Assembly (NCBI GenBank): GCA_000473305.1
Contig: CP006772.1
Location: 186,001-250,000, forward strand
Reading direction: 5' to 3'
DNA length: 64,000 bases
Source: Bacteroidales bacterium CF
GTDB lineage: Bacteria > Bacteroidota > Bacteroidia > Bacteroidales > UBA932
Shown: piece by piece, positions 8,848 through 17,451 of the stretch
How the letters are laid out: the number at the start of each line of letters is the position of its first letter
Position numbering within the stretch: the first letter of the stretch is position 1
Program-made: the position numbers and the translations under genes
The notes under the pieces: model-generated
What the model saw: the letters and a program-made list of their open reading frames with translations, nothing else
Told to the model about the DNA's origin: nothing
Databases searched by the model: none

Positions 8848-9366
8848 CTAACGCAAGTTCTTATAGAAGATTCCGAATTCTATCATTGTCAATAACAAAA
8901 AGTTAAGCACTAAACTTATAAATATTCGGAGAAATGAATAAAAATCAATAAATAGCGAGAAGTTCTCTAACCATATTATTGCAATATGGTGTAAAACCAA
9001 TCCGGATATCAGAAATATAAAGAATCGGCGAAACCCGAGATCTGCAATTCCGGGGCGTAACGGCCCCTCATTGGAGTCCCTCCTTATTACAATCCTAACC
9101 AGGAATGGTTGGGCAAAAGCAAGCAATGTCGCAGCTGCTGTATTAATGCCCAGTATAGAGCCTGTGAAGTAATCGGTAAGAAACCCTAAAATAAAGGCTG
9201 TGACGATGGAAACGACATTGTTGATATGTCTGGGCCTTGTGAGTATGTAAAGCGGGTAGACAGATATAAATACAAGCGGACCGAAGTCGATAAAGTTGGT
9301 CAACAGTATCTGAGCTATAAGAAAGCTGATAAAAAGTATTATGTCGCTGCTTATATTATTCTTCAT
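8848..9366 (-). CDS. mreD: Rod shape-determining protein MreD
   Basis: This small integral membrane protein (172 residues) has about five hydrophobic helices, such as IILFISFLIAQILLTNFI and FLGFLTDYF, and few charged residues. MreD sequences diverge strongly, so the identity rests on topology, length and position between mreC and mrdA. Its start overlaps the mreC stop by 11 bases. The expected role is as a membrane scaffold of the elongasome with MreC, RodA and PBP2. Confidence 0.85.
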   Translation of the reverse strand: MKNNISSDIILFISFLIAQILLTNFIDFGPLVFISVYPLYILTRPRHINNVVSIVTAFILGFLTDYFTGSILGINTAAATLLAFAQPFLVRIVIRRDSNEGPLRPGIADLGFRRFFIFLISGLVLHHIAIIWLENFSLFIDFYSFLRIFISLVLNFLLLTMIEFGIFYKNLR

Positions 9367-10192
9367 TACCTGTCAGAATTAGACTGTCAATCTCGCTACG
9401 GTTATTATTCACCACTACATTTACAAATTTGAGCGTCTTAAAATCCTGGAAAAGTTTTACCCTTATCTCGTGATGAGTTCCAAGGACAATCTTTGAGCCC
9501 ACGATTTTGCCAAGAGGTATGTCAGGGGGAAATATGGCTGAGAATCCACTTGTAACTACACTGTCACCCATCCGGAACTTGATGTGTTGCGGAATCTCGG
9601 TGAGAACTGCGTGAGTGGTGCTGACACCATTCCAGATCAGAGGACCGAAAGCTCCTGATTGGGAAATCCTTGCACTGACACTCTGTTTAATATTCAGCAG
9701 AGAGATGATGTGAGCATAGTTGTCGCTCACAGCATTGACCACCCCGACTACGCCATTGGCAGAGATGACACCCATATCCTCTTTGACTCCGGCCTTGCGG
9801 CCCTTGTTGATTATGATATAGTTGTGACTTTTGTTGGTGCTGTTGCCAATGACTCTTGCCGGAATATATGAGAACAGTGAACTATCTGGAACAGGGATAG
9901 AAATGCTGTCCTTCCTTCGGAGAGTGTCAAGCAGAGCCTGATATCTGGACAGAGTATTCCTGAGTTGGGAGTTCTCTTCGGCTAATACGGCATTTGCCCT
10001 GTTCAGCGTAAGGTAGTAACGAATGTTCGAGTTAGAGTTGAGAAGTTTCTTCTCAACCTGTATGTATGCCTCGTTAAGTCTGGCTCTCTGAAAATAGGAA
10101 CTTCCGGACATCATCCACAATGCTGCACCTTCAAGTATTATGAAGGTGAGAATTGAGATTAGTATAGGTTTTACAGAGGTTTTTCCAGGCAT
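9356..10192 (-). CDS. mreC: Rod shape-determining protein MreC
   Basis: This 278-residue protein has an N-terminal membrane anchor (ILISILTFIILEGAALWMM), a coiled-coil segment (about 35-95) and a periplasmic beta domain. The MreC core motifs are ARVIGNSTNKSHNYIIINKGRKAGVKEDMGVIS in the middle (recognisable as VIGNS...INKGRKAGV) and GLGKIVG-like PPDIPLGKIVG later. It activates PBP2 in the elongasome. It lies six bases after mreB and overlaps mreD. Confidence 0.93.
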   Translation of the reverse strand: MPGKTSVKPILISILTFIILEGAALWMMSGSSYFQRARLNEAYIQVEKKLLNSNSNIRYYLTLNRANAVLAEENSQLRNTLSRYQALLDTLRRKDSISIPVPDSSLFSYIPARVIGNSTNKSHNYIIINKGRKAGVKEDMGVISANGVVGVVNAVSDNYAHIISLLNIKQSVSARISQSGAFGPLIWNGVSTTHAVLTEIPQHIKFRMGDSVVTSGFSAIFPPDIPLGKIVGSKIVLGTHHEIRVKLFQDFKTLKFVNVVVNNNRSEIDSLILTGNEE

Positions 10193-10198
10193 TTATTA

Positions 10199-11218
10199 TT
10201 ATCTCATTAGGAATGGGAATCTGTCAGTGTTCTTAAGAGCAACACTTGTCCCTCTTGCTACTGCATGAAGCGGGTCTTCCGATACATGGAACTCAATGTT
10301 GATCTTCTCGTAAAGCCTCTTGTCAAGGCCTCTGAGCAAAGCACCGCCTCCTGTAAGATAGATGCCTCTCTGAACTATATCTGCATAAAGTTCCGGGGGT
10401 GTCTGCTCAAGGACAGAGATTACGGCGGCTTCAATCTTGGCAAGAGACTTGTCAAGGCAGTGTGCTATCTCCTGACTTGTAACATTGACCTCAACAGGGT
10501 GTGCTGTCATGAGGTTTGGCCCTCTTACAACATATGGTTCCGGGTATTCATCCAGTTCAGAAAGTGCGGCACCGACTTTAATCTTGATATCCTCAGCGGT
10601 CAGTTCTCCAATCTTAATACTGTGCTGCTGGCGCATATATTGCTGGATCTCATTTGTAAAACCATCACCTGCAACGCGGATACTATGGTTTATAACAATA
10701 CCTCCAAGGGAAATGACAGCTATTTCAGTTGTGCCGCCTCCTATATCAACGACCATGTTTCCGGTAGGAGCCTCAACATCCAGTCCGATACCGACAGCTG
10801 CCGCCATTGGTTCATATATGAGATACACGTCACGTCCTCCTGCATGTTCCGAAGAGTCCCTAACCGCACGGATCTCAACCTCTGTGCTGCCGGAAGGTAT
10901 GCTCACCACCATCCTGAGGCTGGGTGTGAAGAGTGAGTGTTTGTAGTTAATCATCTTAACGAAACCTCTGATCATCATTTCACATGCGTTGAAGTCGGCT
11001 ATAACGCCGTCTTTAAGTGGCCTGATGGTTTTGATGTTGGCATGGGTCTTACCATGCATCATCCTTGCTTTTTGTCCGAAAGCAATAGGTTTGCCAGTAT
11101 TCTGGTCTATTGCTACAATAGAAGGTTCGTCAACGACAATCTTATCGTTGACCAGAATGACAGTATTTGCTGTCCCCAGGTCAATCGCCAGATCTTGTGT
11201 TAAAAAAGAGAATGCCAT
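10199..11218 (-). CDS. mreB: Actin-like cell shape protein MreB
   Basis: This bacterial actin of 339 residues polymerises under the membrane and positions wall synthesis. The N-terminal phosphate-binding motif DLAIDLGTANT, the connect motif region MVVDIGGGTTEIAVISLGG and the adenosine motif GIYLTGGGALLRGLD are all clear. Length and order match canonical MreB. It lies between purH and mreC in one minus-strand operon. Confidence 0.97.
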   Translation of the reverse strand: MAFSFLTQDLAIDLGTANTVILVNDKIVVDEPSIVAIDQNTGKPIAFGQKARMMHGKTHANIKTIRPLKDGVIADFNACEMMIRGFVKMINYKHSLFTPSLRMVVSIPSGSTEVEIRAVRDSSEHAGGRDVYLIYEPMAAAVGIGLDVEAPTGNMVVDIGGGTTEIAVISLGGIVINHSIRVAGDGFTNEIQQYMRQQHSIKIGELTAEDIKIKVGAALSELDEYPEPYVVRGPNLMTAHPVEVNVTSQEIAHCLDKSLAKIEAAVISVLEQTPPELYADIVQRGIYLTGGGALLRGLDKRLYEKINIEFHVSEDPLHAVARGTSVALKNTDRFPFLMR

Positions 11219-11236
11219 ATTTCAATGTACTTATTA

Positions 11237-12760
11237 TCAGTGTTTAAAATGTCTGGTTCCGGTTGTCACCATTGACAAGCCGTGTTCGTTGCAGTATACA
11301 ATACTGTCATTGTCACGTATAGAGCCGCCCGGATGAATCACGGATTTAATGCCTGCCTTATCTGCTATCTCCACGCAGTCTGCAAATGGGAAAAATGCAT
11401 CGGAAGCCATAACTCCACCCTCAGTTGAAAATCCGAAACTGTGAGCCTTTTCGATAGCCTGCCTGAGAGCATCCACCCTCGATGTCTGGCCTATACCGCT
11501 GGCAAGAAGAGTTTTGTCCTTTGCCAGAACTATCGCATTCGATTTAGAGTGCTTGACCAGCTTGTTAGCAAAAAGAAGATCATCAATCTGGCTCTCTGCA
11601 GGTGCACTTTTTGTTACAGAGCTGAGGGACTCCTTTGTCTCCACAGCCATATCCCTGTCTTGAACCAGAACTCCACCTAAAAGGGAACGGAATTTCCGGT
11701 GGCTTCTGTTATCATCTTTATTTATCAGGATAATCCTGTTTTTCTTCTCTTTTAGTATCTCAAGGGCTCCCTCTTCATACTCGGGAGCGATAATCACCTC
11801 GCAGAAAAGGGTGTTCATCTCCTTTGCCGTTGCAACATCAATCGGACGATTGGTGATGATTATACCTCCGTATGCAGAAACCGGATCACACGCAAGTGCC
11901 GCACTCCACGCATCTGTAAGGTTCTCTCTTGAGGCACAACCGCACGCATTGTTATGTTTGAGGATTGCCACTGTTGTCTCGGAAAAGTCAGATATGAGCT
12001 CGATGGCTGCCTCTATATCAAGGAGATTGTTATATGAAATCTCCTTACCGTGCAGCTGCTCGGGCAGTTTGTTGTCATTGCCGTAGAAACGGGCTGACTG
12101 ATGAGGGTTTTCACCATATCTGAGTGATCTTGAATTGAGGATGCTCTGTTTGAAAACCTCCATTCCCTGCTCACAGTTGAAGTATGAGAATATTGCAGTG
12201 TCGTAGTGGGAGCTTACATTGAAAGCCTCTGCGGCAAAGAAGAGACGTTCTTCAAGAGATGTCTCTGCACCTCGTTCATCGAGGATTGCTGCAAGCTTTG
12301 CATACTGCTCCTTACAAGGTATAATGACAACATCCTTGTAATTCTTGGCAGCAGCCCTGATAAGGGATATTCCGCCAATATCTATCTTCTCAATGATATC
12401 TTCGTGAGATGCACCAGATGCAACAGTGCCTTCAAAAGGGTAAAGGTCCACTATCACGAGGTCAATTTCAGGTATGCCGTAATCTGAAAAACTCTTTAAG
12501 TCAGAATCTACATCACGCCTCCCCAGTATGCCGCCAAAAATTTTGGGATGAAGTGTTTTTACCCTTCCTCCCAAAATTGACGGATATGATGTTATATCTT
12601 CAACCGGTATTACCGGAATTGACAATTTCTGTAAAAAATCATAAGTACCTCCGGTTGAAAGGATTTCAACTCCGGATTCGTTCAGTTTCCTTGCAATTTC
12701 GCCAATCCCATCTTTATGATATACTGAGATGAGAGCTCTTTTTATTCTTTTATTGTCCAT
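11237..12760 (-). CDS. purH: Bifunctional AICAR transformylase / IMP cyclohydrolase
   Basis: PurH catalyses the last two steps of purine synthesis (AICAR to FAICAR to IMP). It is 507 residues long. The N-terminal MGS-like cyclohydrolase domain includes LISVYHKDGIGEIARKL and ILSTGGTYDFL, and LRYGENPHQSA marks the start of the transformylase part. The catalytic lysine-histidine motif is in AILKHNNACGCA, and the end has VIHPGGSIRDND. It is the first gene of the mre operon. A TAGTTTTG box (12777-12784, minus strand) gives a leader of roughly 10-16 bases. purH upstream of mreB is a conserved Bacteroidales arrangement linking nucleotide and wall growth genes. Confidence 0.97.
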   Translation of the reverse strand: MDNKRIKRALISVYHKDGIGEIARKLNESGVEILSTGGTYDFLQKLSIPVIPVEDITSYPSILGGRVKTLHPKIFGGILGRRDVDSDLKSFSDYGIPEIDLVIVDLYPFEGTVASGASHEDIIEKIDIGGISLIRAAAKNYKDVVIIPCKEQYAKLAAILDERGAETSLEERLFFAAEAFNVSSHYDTAIFSYFNCEQGMEVFKQSILNSRSLRYGENPHQSARFYGNDNKLPEQLHGKEISYNNLLDIEAAIELISDFSETTVAILKHNNACGCASRENLTDAWSAALACDPVSAYGGIIITNRPIDVATAKEMNTLFCEVIIAPEYEEGALEILKEKKNRIILINKDDNRSHRKFRSLLGGVLVQDRDMAVETKESLSSVTKSAPAESQIDDLLFANKLVKHSKSNAIVLAKDKTLLASGIGQTSRVDALRQAIEKAHSFGFSTEGGVMASDAFFPFADCVEIADKAGIKSVIHPGGSIRDNDSIVYCNEHGLSMVTTGTRHFKH

Positions 12761-12776
12761 ATGCTGAAGATGATTG

Positions 12777-12814
12777 CAAAACTACGAAAAAAGGCAATTA
12801 ATATATTAAATTTG
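12777..12814. promoter_or_regulatory. Back-to-back -7 boxes for purH (minus) and ispD (plus)
   Basis: On the minus strand TAGTTTTG occupies 12784-12777, and on the plus strand TAAATTTG occupies 12807-12814. Both match TAnnTTTG. They lie in the 73-base divergent gap between purH and ispD. I do not see clear -33 TTTG elements at the expected spacing. Confidence 0.45.
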
Positions 12815-12833
12815 TAGTTATAAAATTGAAAAA

Positions 12834-13511
12834 ATGAGTAAAAAATGCTTTGCGGTCATTGTAGCAGGGGGTAGCGGGGTCAGAATGGGGAGTGATATTC
12901 CCAAACAGTTTCTCGATCTTGAGGGAAAACCGATCTTGCTGCGGACCATTGAGGCTTTTCTCAAATTGTCTTTTCCTGTTGAGATAATCATCGTTTTGCC
13001 CTCAGACTGCATTAATATGTGGAAGGAGATTTGTGTGTCAAAAGGTCTCAATCCGGAATGTAAAATTGTTCCCGGAGGTATTACGCGTTTCCACTCTGTG
13101 AAAAATGCACTCAAGTTTGTTCCGGAAGGTGCTCTTGTTGCAGTGCATGACGGAGTAAGACCTTTTACCCCTGCTGAAATGATTGAGTCTCTTTTCAAAA
13201 AGGCTGATGAGTGCGGTGCCGTAATTCCTGTAATTAATCCCGTAGACTCTATGAGGCATCTCACACCTGAAGGGTACAGTACACATGTAAAAAGAGAGGA
13301 GTATGTAATGATACAGACTCCTCAGATATTTGATTCAAATATTCTTCTAAATGCCTACAACCAGCCCTATTCACCGCATTTTACAGATGACGCTTCAGTT
13401 GTAGAGAGCTCAGGTCATACAATATCACTTGCCGAGGGAAGTCATCTTAACATAAAGATTACCAGAAAAGAGGACTTGGTGCTGGCAAAAGCTATACTTA
13501 GCGTTTTTTAA
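12834..13511 (+). CDS. ispD: 2-C-methyl-D-erythritol 4-phosphate cytidylyltransferase
   Basis: IspD transfers CMP from CTP to methylerythritol phosphate in the non-mevalonate isoprenoid pathway. The 225-residue protein has the nucleotide-binding loop VIVAGGSGVRMGSDIPKQF at the N-terminus, VAVHDGVRPF in the middle and TDDASVVES near the end, all IspD signatures. It is a single gene with its own -7 box. The 3' end overlaps the convergent Lrp-family gene by 14 bases. Confidence 0.95.
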   Translation: MSKKCFAVIVAGGSGVRMGSDIPKQFLDLEGKPILLRTIEAFLKLSFPVEIIIVLPSDCINMWKEICVSKGLNPECKIVPGGITRFHSVKNALKFVPEGALVAVHDGVRPFTPAEMIESLFKKADECGAVIPVINPVDSMRHLTPEGYSTHVKREEYVMIQTPQIFDSNILLNAYNQPYSPHFTDDASVVESSGHTISLAEGSHLNIKITRKEDLVLAKAILSVF

Positions 13512-13995
13512 GTGAAGATGGTTTGGCAGGAAAATCTTTAACCCAAACTTGTCTTTCAATTGCCTGATCCAGAGATATGAATGTCTCTGTCTGCTCAACA
13601 GACGGAATATTCTGAATTGTATTAATCAGGATTTCCATTAAGTGGTCATGATTCTGGCAGTATATCTTGAGCATCAACGCATGCTTACCTGTAACAAAGT
13701 GGCACTCCACAACCTCAGGTATATTTTTCAATGCTTCAATTACAGATGGGTATTGATTTGCCTGGGAAAGACTCACTCCGACATAGGCACATACATTCAA
13801 ACCCAGTGTCTGTGGTTTTACTAGTAGTCTTGAACCGGTAATAATACCAAGGTTCTCCATCTTTTTTACTCTTTGGTGAATTGCTGCTCCGGAAACACCG
13901 CACTCGCGTGCTATCTCCAGAAAAGGTTTTCTTGCATTCTTAACAAGAAAAGATAAAATTTTCTGGTCAATCTGATCTATCTGGTACTTAGGCAT
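13498..13995 (-). CDS. Lrp/AsnC family transcriptional regulator
   Basis: This 165-residue regulator has an N-terminal winged helix-turn-helix (IDQKILSFLVKNARKPFLEIARECGVSGAAIHQRVKKMENLGII in outline) and a C-terminal RAM domain (about 75-150) that binds amino acids and forms octamers. In this family it usually responds to leucine or another amino acid. The adjacent genes (ispD, arginase-like, topA) do not reveal its target. A TATATTTG -7 box lies at 14028-14021 (minus strand) about 25 bases upstream of the ATG. Confidence 0.93.
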   Translation of the reverse strand: MPKYQIDQIDQKILSFLVKNARKPFLEIARECGVSGAAIHQRVKKMENLGIITGSRLLVKPQTLGLNVCAYVGVSLSQANQYPSVIEALKNIPEVVECHFVTGKHALMLKIYCQNHDHLMEILINTIQNIPSVEQTETFISLDQAIERQVWVKDFPAKPSSLKKR

Positions 13996-14020
13996 ACGTT
14001 AAAGATTTAATGTCATGGAA

Positions 14021-14028
14021 CAAATATA
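14021..14028 (-). promoter_or_regulatory. -7 box of the Lrp-family gene
   Basis: TATATTTG on the minus strand is a perfect TAnnTTTG match. It lies in the 47-base gap between the arginase-like stop and the regulator start. Confidence 0.5.
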
Positions 14029-14042
14029 ATAATAAATTATAA

Positions 14043-15035
14043 TTAATCGCTATTAACTTTTTGATAAAAGTAAAGCCACCTTAACGGAATCTCGCCGGAG
14101 CAAGCTGTTGTATAGTCCGAGTATGAACATGCAACATAAAGATTATCACCTTTTTTTATATTTGGGATTTCAATCCACCATCTCCCAGAAGAACGGCTTG
14201 TCACAAAGACCAAATCCTGACCCTCTTGTCCCATGCTTACAATTTTCTTTAGGAAAAAGTCCTCATTATCAGTATTTGCGGGATTTTCATTGATGTTTGA
14301 AACCAATCCTTCTGCAAAATGCCATAGAAATTCAGCCACCAATTGCCCTCCGGTTGACTCTTGTTTCAAATCAGAAGGGAATCCGTAAACAAAAAGAGTT
14401 TTCAGTGACAGACTCATCCCCATATATCTTCCTAACTGGCAAAGTTCCTCAGCATACAGACCATTTGGAGATTGAGTCGCGCTGTCAGGAAAATCGCAGA
14501 CTCTTATTGAATTTATGTCGGTGAAGATATATTCGGAGTTTCTTATTGGCGGTTCTGCAAGAGTAAGATCTTCCCTGATGAGTCCGAGACGGAGCTCCTC
14601 AAAAGATCTGGCCCTGGTTTTTTGTAAAAGTTCCGGATTGTATCTGTAGGTCTGGTAGCCAATGTGAGCAAAACCCTTTATTCTGTCGTCGCCAAGTATT
14701 GACGAAAGTAGTTTGTCCTCCTGAGAGCCGCTGCCGGCAGAGATAAGCGCAACAGATCCTTCAAGTTCAAGAGATTCTATATCAGGCCTTTTGTTGCCCA
14801 ATAGCACAATGCTTCTCAGACCGGACTCATGGCACTGATCTATGACCTCCTTTAACTGGTCTATCCCGGGTTCAGTGTAATATATCTTGTAAGCGCTCTG
14901 GGGATGAAGCTCTTCCATTGCGTGAAAGATATTGTTGTGGCCGGTTACATTTATTATGACAGCTATGCCGTCAGTTCCACAAGCCCCGCTAATTGCAGCA
15001 GCAGGGATTTGTTCAAGAAATCCGTTTTTTCCCAT
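14043..15035 (-). CDS. Arginase-fold family protein with degenerate metal site
   Basis: This 330-residue protein matches the arginase/formimidoylglutamase-like protein commonly next to topA in Bacteroidota. Recognisable parts are HIGYQTYRYNPELL, the divergent metal segment EYIFTDINSIRVCDFPDS (where active enzymes have SFDxDxxDP), YAEELCQLGRYMG, and the lineage-specific tail RWWIEIPNI...YVACSYSDY. The aspartates that hold the two Mn2+ ions are largely missing: I find no GGxHS or DAHxD motif, and DINS replaces DxDxxD. It is therefore probably not a ureohydrolase; a structural or binding role is inference. It lies six bases after topA and is probably cotranscribed. Confidence 0.75.
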   Translation of the reverse strand: MGKNGFLEQIPAAAISGACGTDGIAVIINVTGHNNIFHAMEELHPQSAYKIYYTEPGIDQLKEVIDQCHESGLRSIVLLGNKRPDIESLELEGSVALISAGSGSQEDKLLSSILGDDRIKGFAHIGYQTYRYNPELLQKTRARSFEELRLGLIREDLTLAEPPIRNSEYIFTDINSIRVCDFPDSATQSPNGLYAEELCQLGRYMGMSLSLKTLFVYGFPSDLKQESTGGQLVAEFLWHFAEGLVSNINENPANTDNEDFFLKKIVSMGQEGQDLVFVTSRSSGRWWIEIPNIKKGDNLYVACSYSDYTTACSGEIPLRWLYFYQKVNSD

Positions 15036-15041
15036 AACAGG

Positions 15042-17342
15042 TTATCTTTTACTTTTCTTTGTGCCGCTTTTTTCGATGATGGACAGTATCTCTTCCAGTT
15101 CCAGCGATTGAGGATCCGTCCCTTTGGGAATCTTGTAGTTCTCCTTGCCCTTTTTGATATAGGCTCCAAAACGTCCGTTGAGAACCTGAATGCCCTCATT
15201 AGGGAAATCCTTGATGAATTTCTCCTTCTCTTTTTTTACATGCTCCTCTATCAGCCTGATACAATTCTCAAGGTCGATTGTCCTTGGATCCATATCTTTC
15301 CCTAGTGATATAAAACCACCGTCGTACTTAATGAACGGGCCGAAACGACCAATTGCGCATGACACCTCTTTATCATTGTAAGTTCCTACAACTCTCGGTA
15401 ATTCAAAAAGTTTAAGAGCCTCCTTCAATGTTATGGTCTCAATAAGCTGACCCTTTCCGAGACTCATGAACCTCTTTCCGGGGTCATCATTGTCTCCTAT
15501 CTGTGCCAGAGGGCCGAAACGCCCTATTCTTACATATACATTCTTGCCGGTTGCAGGGTCCTGTCCAAGCATCTTCTCTGCATTCGCAGGTCTTGAGATA
15601 ACAAGAGTATCTTCAACCAGTTTGTGGAAAGGTTTGTAAAAATCGTCTATCAGCTTGTTCCAGACAAGTTTGCCTGCAGCCACGGTGTCAAAGTCCTCCT
15701 CAACCTTTGCGGTAAAGTTAAAGTCAACAATAGACTTGAAATTTTCCACCAGAAAGTCATTTACAACTATTCCTATATCTTCAGGGAAGAGTTTGTTCTT
15801 CTCGGCGCCCCAGGTCTCCTTCAATACACCTGAGGTTATCTTCCCGTTTTCGAGAGTAAGCTCTTTATAGCTCCTCTCCTGTCCCGGTCTGCTGTCCTTC
15901 AGAATATATCCGCGCATTGTGATGGTGGAGATTGTCGGTGCATAGGTTGAAGGGCGTCCGATACCCAGCTCTTCCAGCTTTTTAACGAGAGAAGCCTCAG
16001 TATATCTTGGCGGCTTCTGGGCAAATTTCTCGGTAGCCTTGATGGTGAGAGGGTTCATTTGCTGATCGGATTTTAGCGCAGGGAGTTTGTGATTATTCTC
16101 CTCAGAGCTCTCGTCATCGTCCGATTCCATATATACTTTAAGAAATCCGTCAAATTTGATTTTATCGGCTGTAGCTATAAACTTCTGATCAATCCTGTCG
16201 GTCCCGATTGCTATCTCTGTTTTAAGGATAGCAGCATCAGCCATTTGTGAGGCGATTGTCCTTTTCCAGATAAGAGAGTAGAGCCTTTTTTCCTGAGCAC
16301 CTGCCTGAACCTCAACATTGCTGAGGTATGTAGGTCTTATTGCCTCGTGAGCCTCTTGTGCTCCCTTGCTTTTTGTGGCATACTGTCTTGTCTTGGAGTA
16401 CTCCTTCCCGAACATGTCTGTAATTGTCTGCTTTGCAGCAGCTATTGCAATCTTGGAAAGATTTGTCGAGTCAGTACGCATATAAGTTATGAGTCCGGCT
16501 TCATACAGATTCTGAGCGGCCCTCATTGTCTGGTTTAGAGAGAAACCAAGCTTGCGTGATGCCTCCTGTTGCAGGGTGGATGTTGTAAATGGAGGCGGAG
16601 GTGTTCGTTTAGCCTCTTTCTCTTCAATCGAGACTATCCTGAAGTTGGCTCCTGAACACTTTTCCAGTATTGCCCTGGCTTGCTCCTCAGTATTGAATTT
16701 TTCATCCAGCTCTGCGGCAACCTTGACTGTGGCTTTTGCTCCCTCAGGGTTGAATACACCCTCTATCTTATACTGAGATTTAGCTGAAAATGCCTGAATC
16801 TCGCGCTCTCTGTCAACTATCAGCCTTACTGCAACTGACTGTACCCTTCCGGCAGACAATTTTGGTTTTACCTTCTTCCAAAGAACCGGAGAGAGTTCAA
16901 AACCGACCAGCCTGTCAAGAACACGTCTTGCCTGCTGTGCCATAACCAGATTCATATCTACACTTCTCGGATTTTCAACGGCATGCAATATTGCATCTTT
17001 TGTAATCTCGTGAAATACAATCCTTTTTACTTTGTTGTCAGGTAGTTCAAGGGCATCCTTCAAATGCCATGCAATGGCCTCTCCCTCACGGTCTTCATCG
17101 GATGCCAGCCAGACAGTCTCTGCCTTTTTAGAAAGGGCCTTAAGTTCTGCTACCACCTTTTTCTTATCTTCTGATATAAGATAATCAGGTTCGAATCCTT
17201 TTTCAATGTCTATTCCCAGATTTTTCTTTGAGAGATCCCGGATGTGCCCGAAGCTTGATTTAACAGTGTATTCGCTCCCAAGGAACTTTTCTATTGTCTT
17301 GGCTTTTGCCGGAGACTCAACGATAACTAAATTCGCTCCCAT
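15042..17342 (-). CDS. topA: DNA topoisomerase I (type IA)
   Basis: This 766-residue enzyme relaxes negative supercoils. The Toprim domain starts at NLVIVESPAKAKTIEKFLG and has the acidic motif SDEDREGEAIAWHL. The catalytic tyrosine is in GLITYMRTDSTNLS. The C-terminal region carries repeated GRFGPxxxxG modules (IGRFGPLAQIG, IGRFGPFIKYDG, NGRFGAYIKKG) instead of Cys4 zinc fingers. The open frame extends another 83 codons upstream to 17591, but this part overlaps the divergent PBP1A gene and its promoter. ATG 17342 directly before the conserved N-terminus is the credible start. A TTACTTTG box at 17378-17371 with a TTTG 21 bases upstream fits a promoter. Confidence 0.96.
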   Translation of the reverse strand: MGANLVIVESPAKAKTIEKFLGSEYTVKSSFGHIRDLSKKNLGIDIEKGFEPDYLISEDKKKVVAELKALSKKAETVWLASDEDREGEAIAWHLKDALELPDNKVKRIVFHEITKDAILHAVENPRSVDMNLVMAQQARRVLDRLVGFELSPVLWKKVKPKLSAGRVQSVAVRLIVDREREIQAFSAKSQYKIEGVFNPEGAKATVKVAAELDEKFNTEEQARAILEKCSGANFRIVSIEEKEAKRTPPPPFTTSTLQQEASRKLGFSLNQTMRAAQNLYEAGLITYMRTDSTNLSKIAIAAAKQTITDMFGKEYSKTRQYATKSKGAQEAHEAIRPTYLSNVEVQAGAQEKRLYSLIWKRTIASQMADAAILKTEIAIGTDRIDQKFIATADKIKFDGFLKVYMESDDDESSEENNHKLPALKSDQQMNPLTIKATEKFAQKPPRYTEASLVKKLEELGIGRPSTYAPTISTITMRGYILKDSRPGQERSYKELTLENGKITSGVLKETWGAEKNKLFPEDIGIVVNDFLVENFKSIVDFNFTAKVEEDFDTVAAGKLVWNKLIDDFYKPFHKLVEDTLVISRPANAEKMLGQDPATGKNVYVRIGRFGPLAQIGDNDDPGKRFMSLGKGQLIETITLKEALKLFELPRVVGTYNDKEVSCAIGRFGPFIKYDGGFISLGKDMDPRTIDLENCIRLIEEHVKKEKEKFIKDFPNEGIQVLNGRFGAYIKKGKENYKIPKGTDPQSLELEEILSIIEKSGTKKSKR

Positions 17343-17413
17343 ATCTTCTTTTATTAACCCTACAAGGCTGCAAAGTAAGAAATAAAGTAAGGTATTATCC
17401 AAATTTTTATTCC

Positions 17414-17421
17414 TATTTTTG
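17414..17421 (+). promoter_or_regulatory. -7 box of the PBP1A gene
   Basis: TATTTTTG on the plus strand is a perfect TAnnTTTG match and lies 30 bases before the ATG at 17452, inside the divergent topA/PBP1A gap. No good -33 TTTG is seen. Confidence 0.5.
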
Positions 17422-17451
17422 TAGTTCATTATACCATAATAGAAACGTGCA

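Noticed and set aside
13996-14017. A five-codon ORF MTLNL after the -7 box of the Lrp-family gene
   Set aside because: Two leucines before an Lrp-type gene is suggestive, but five codons without any terminator or alternative hairpin is no evidence of attenuation.
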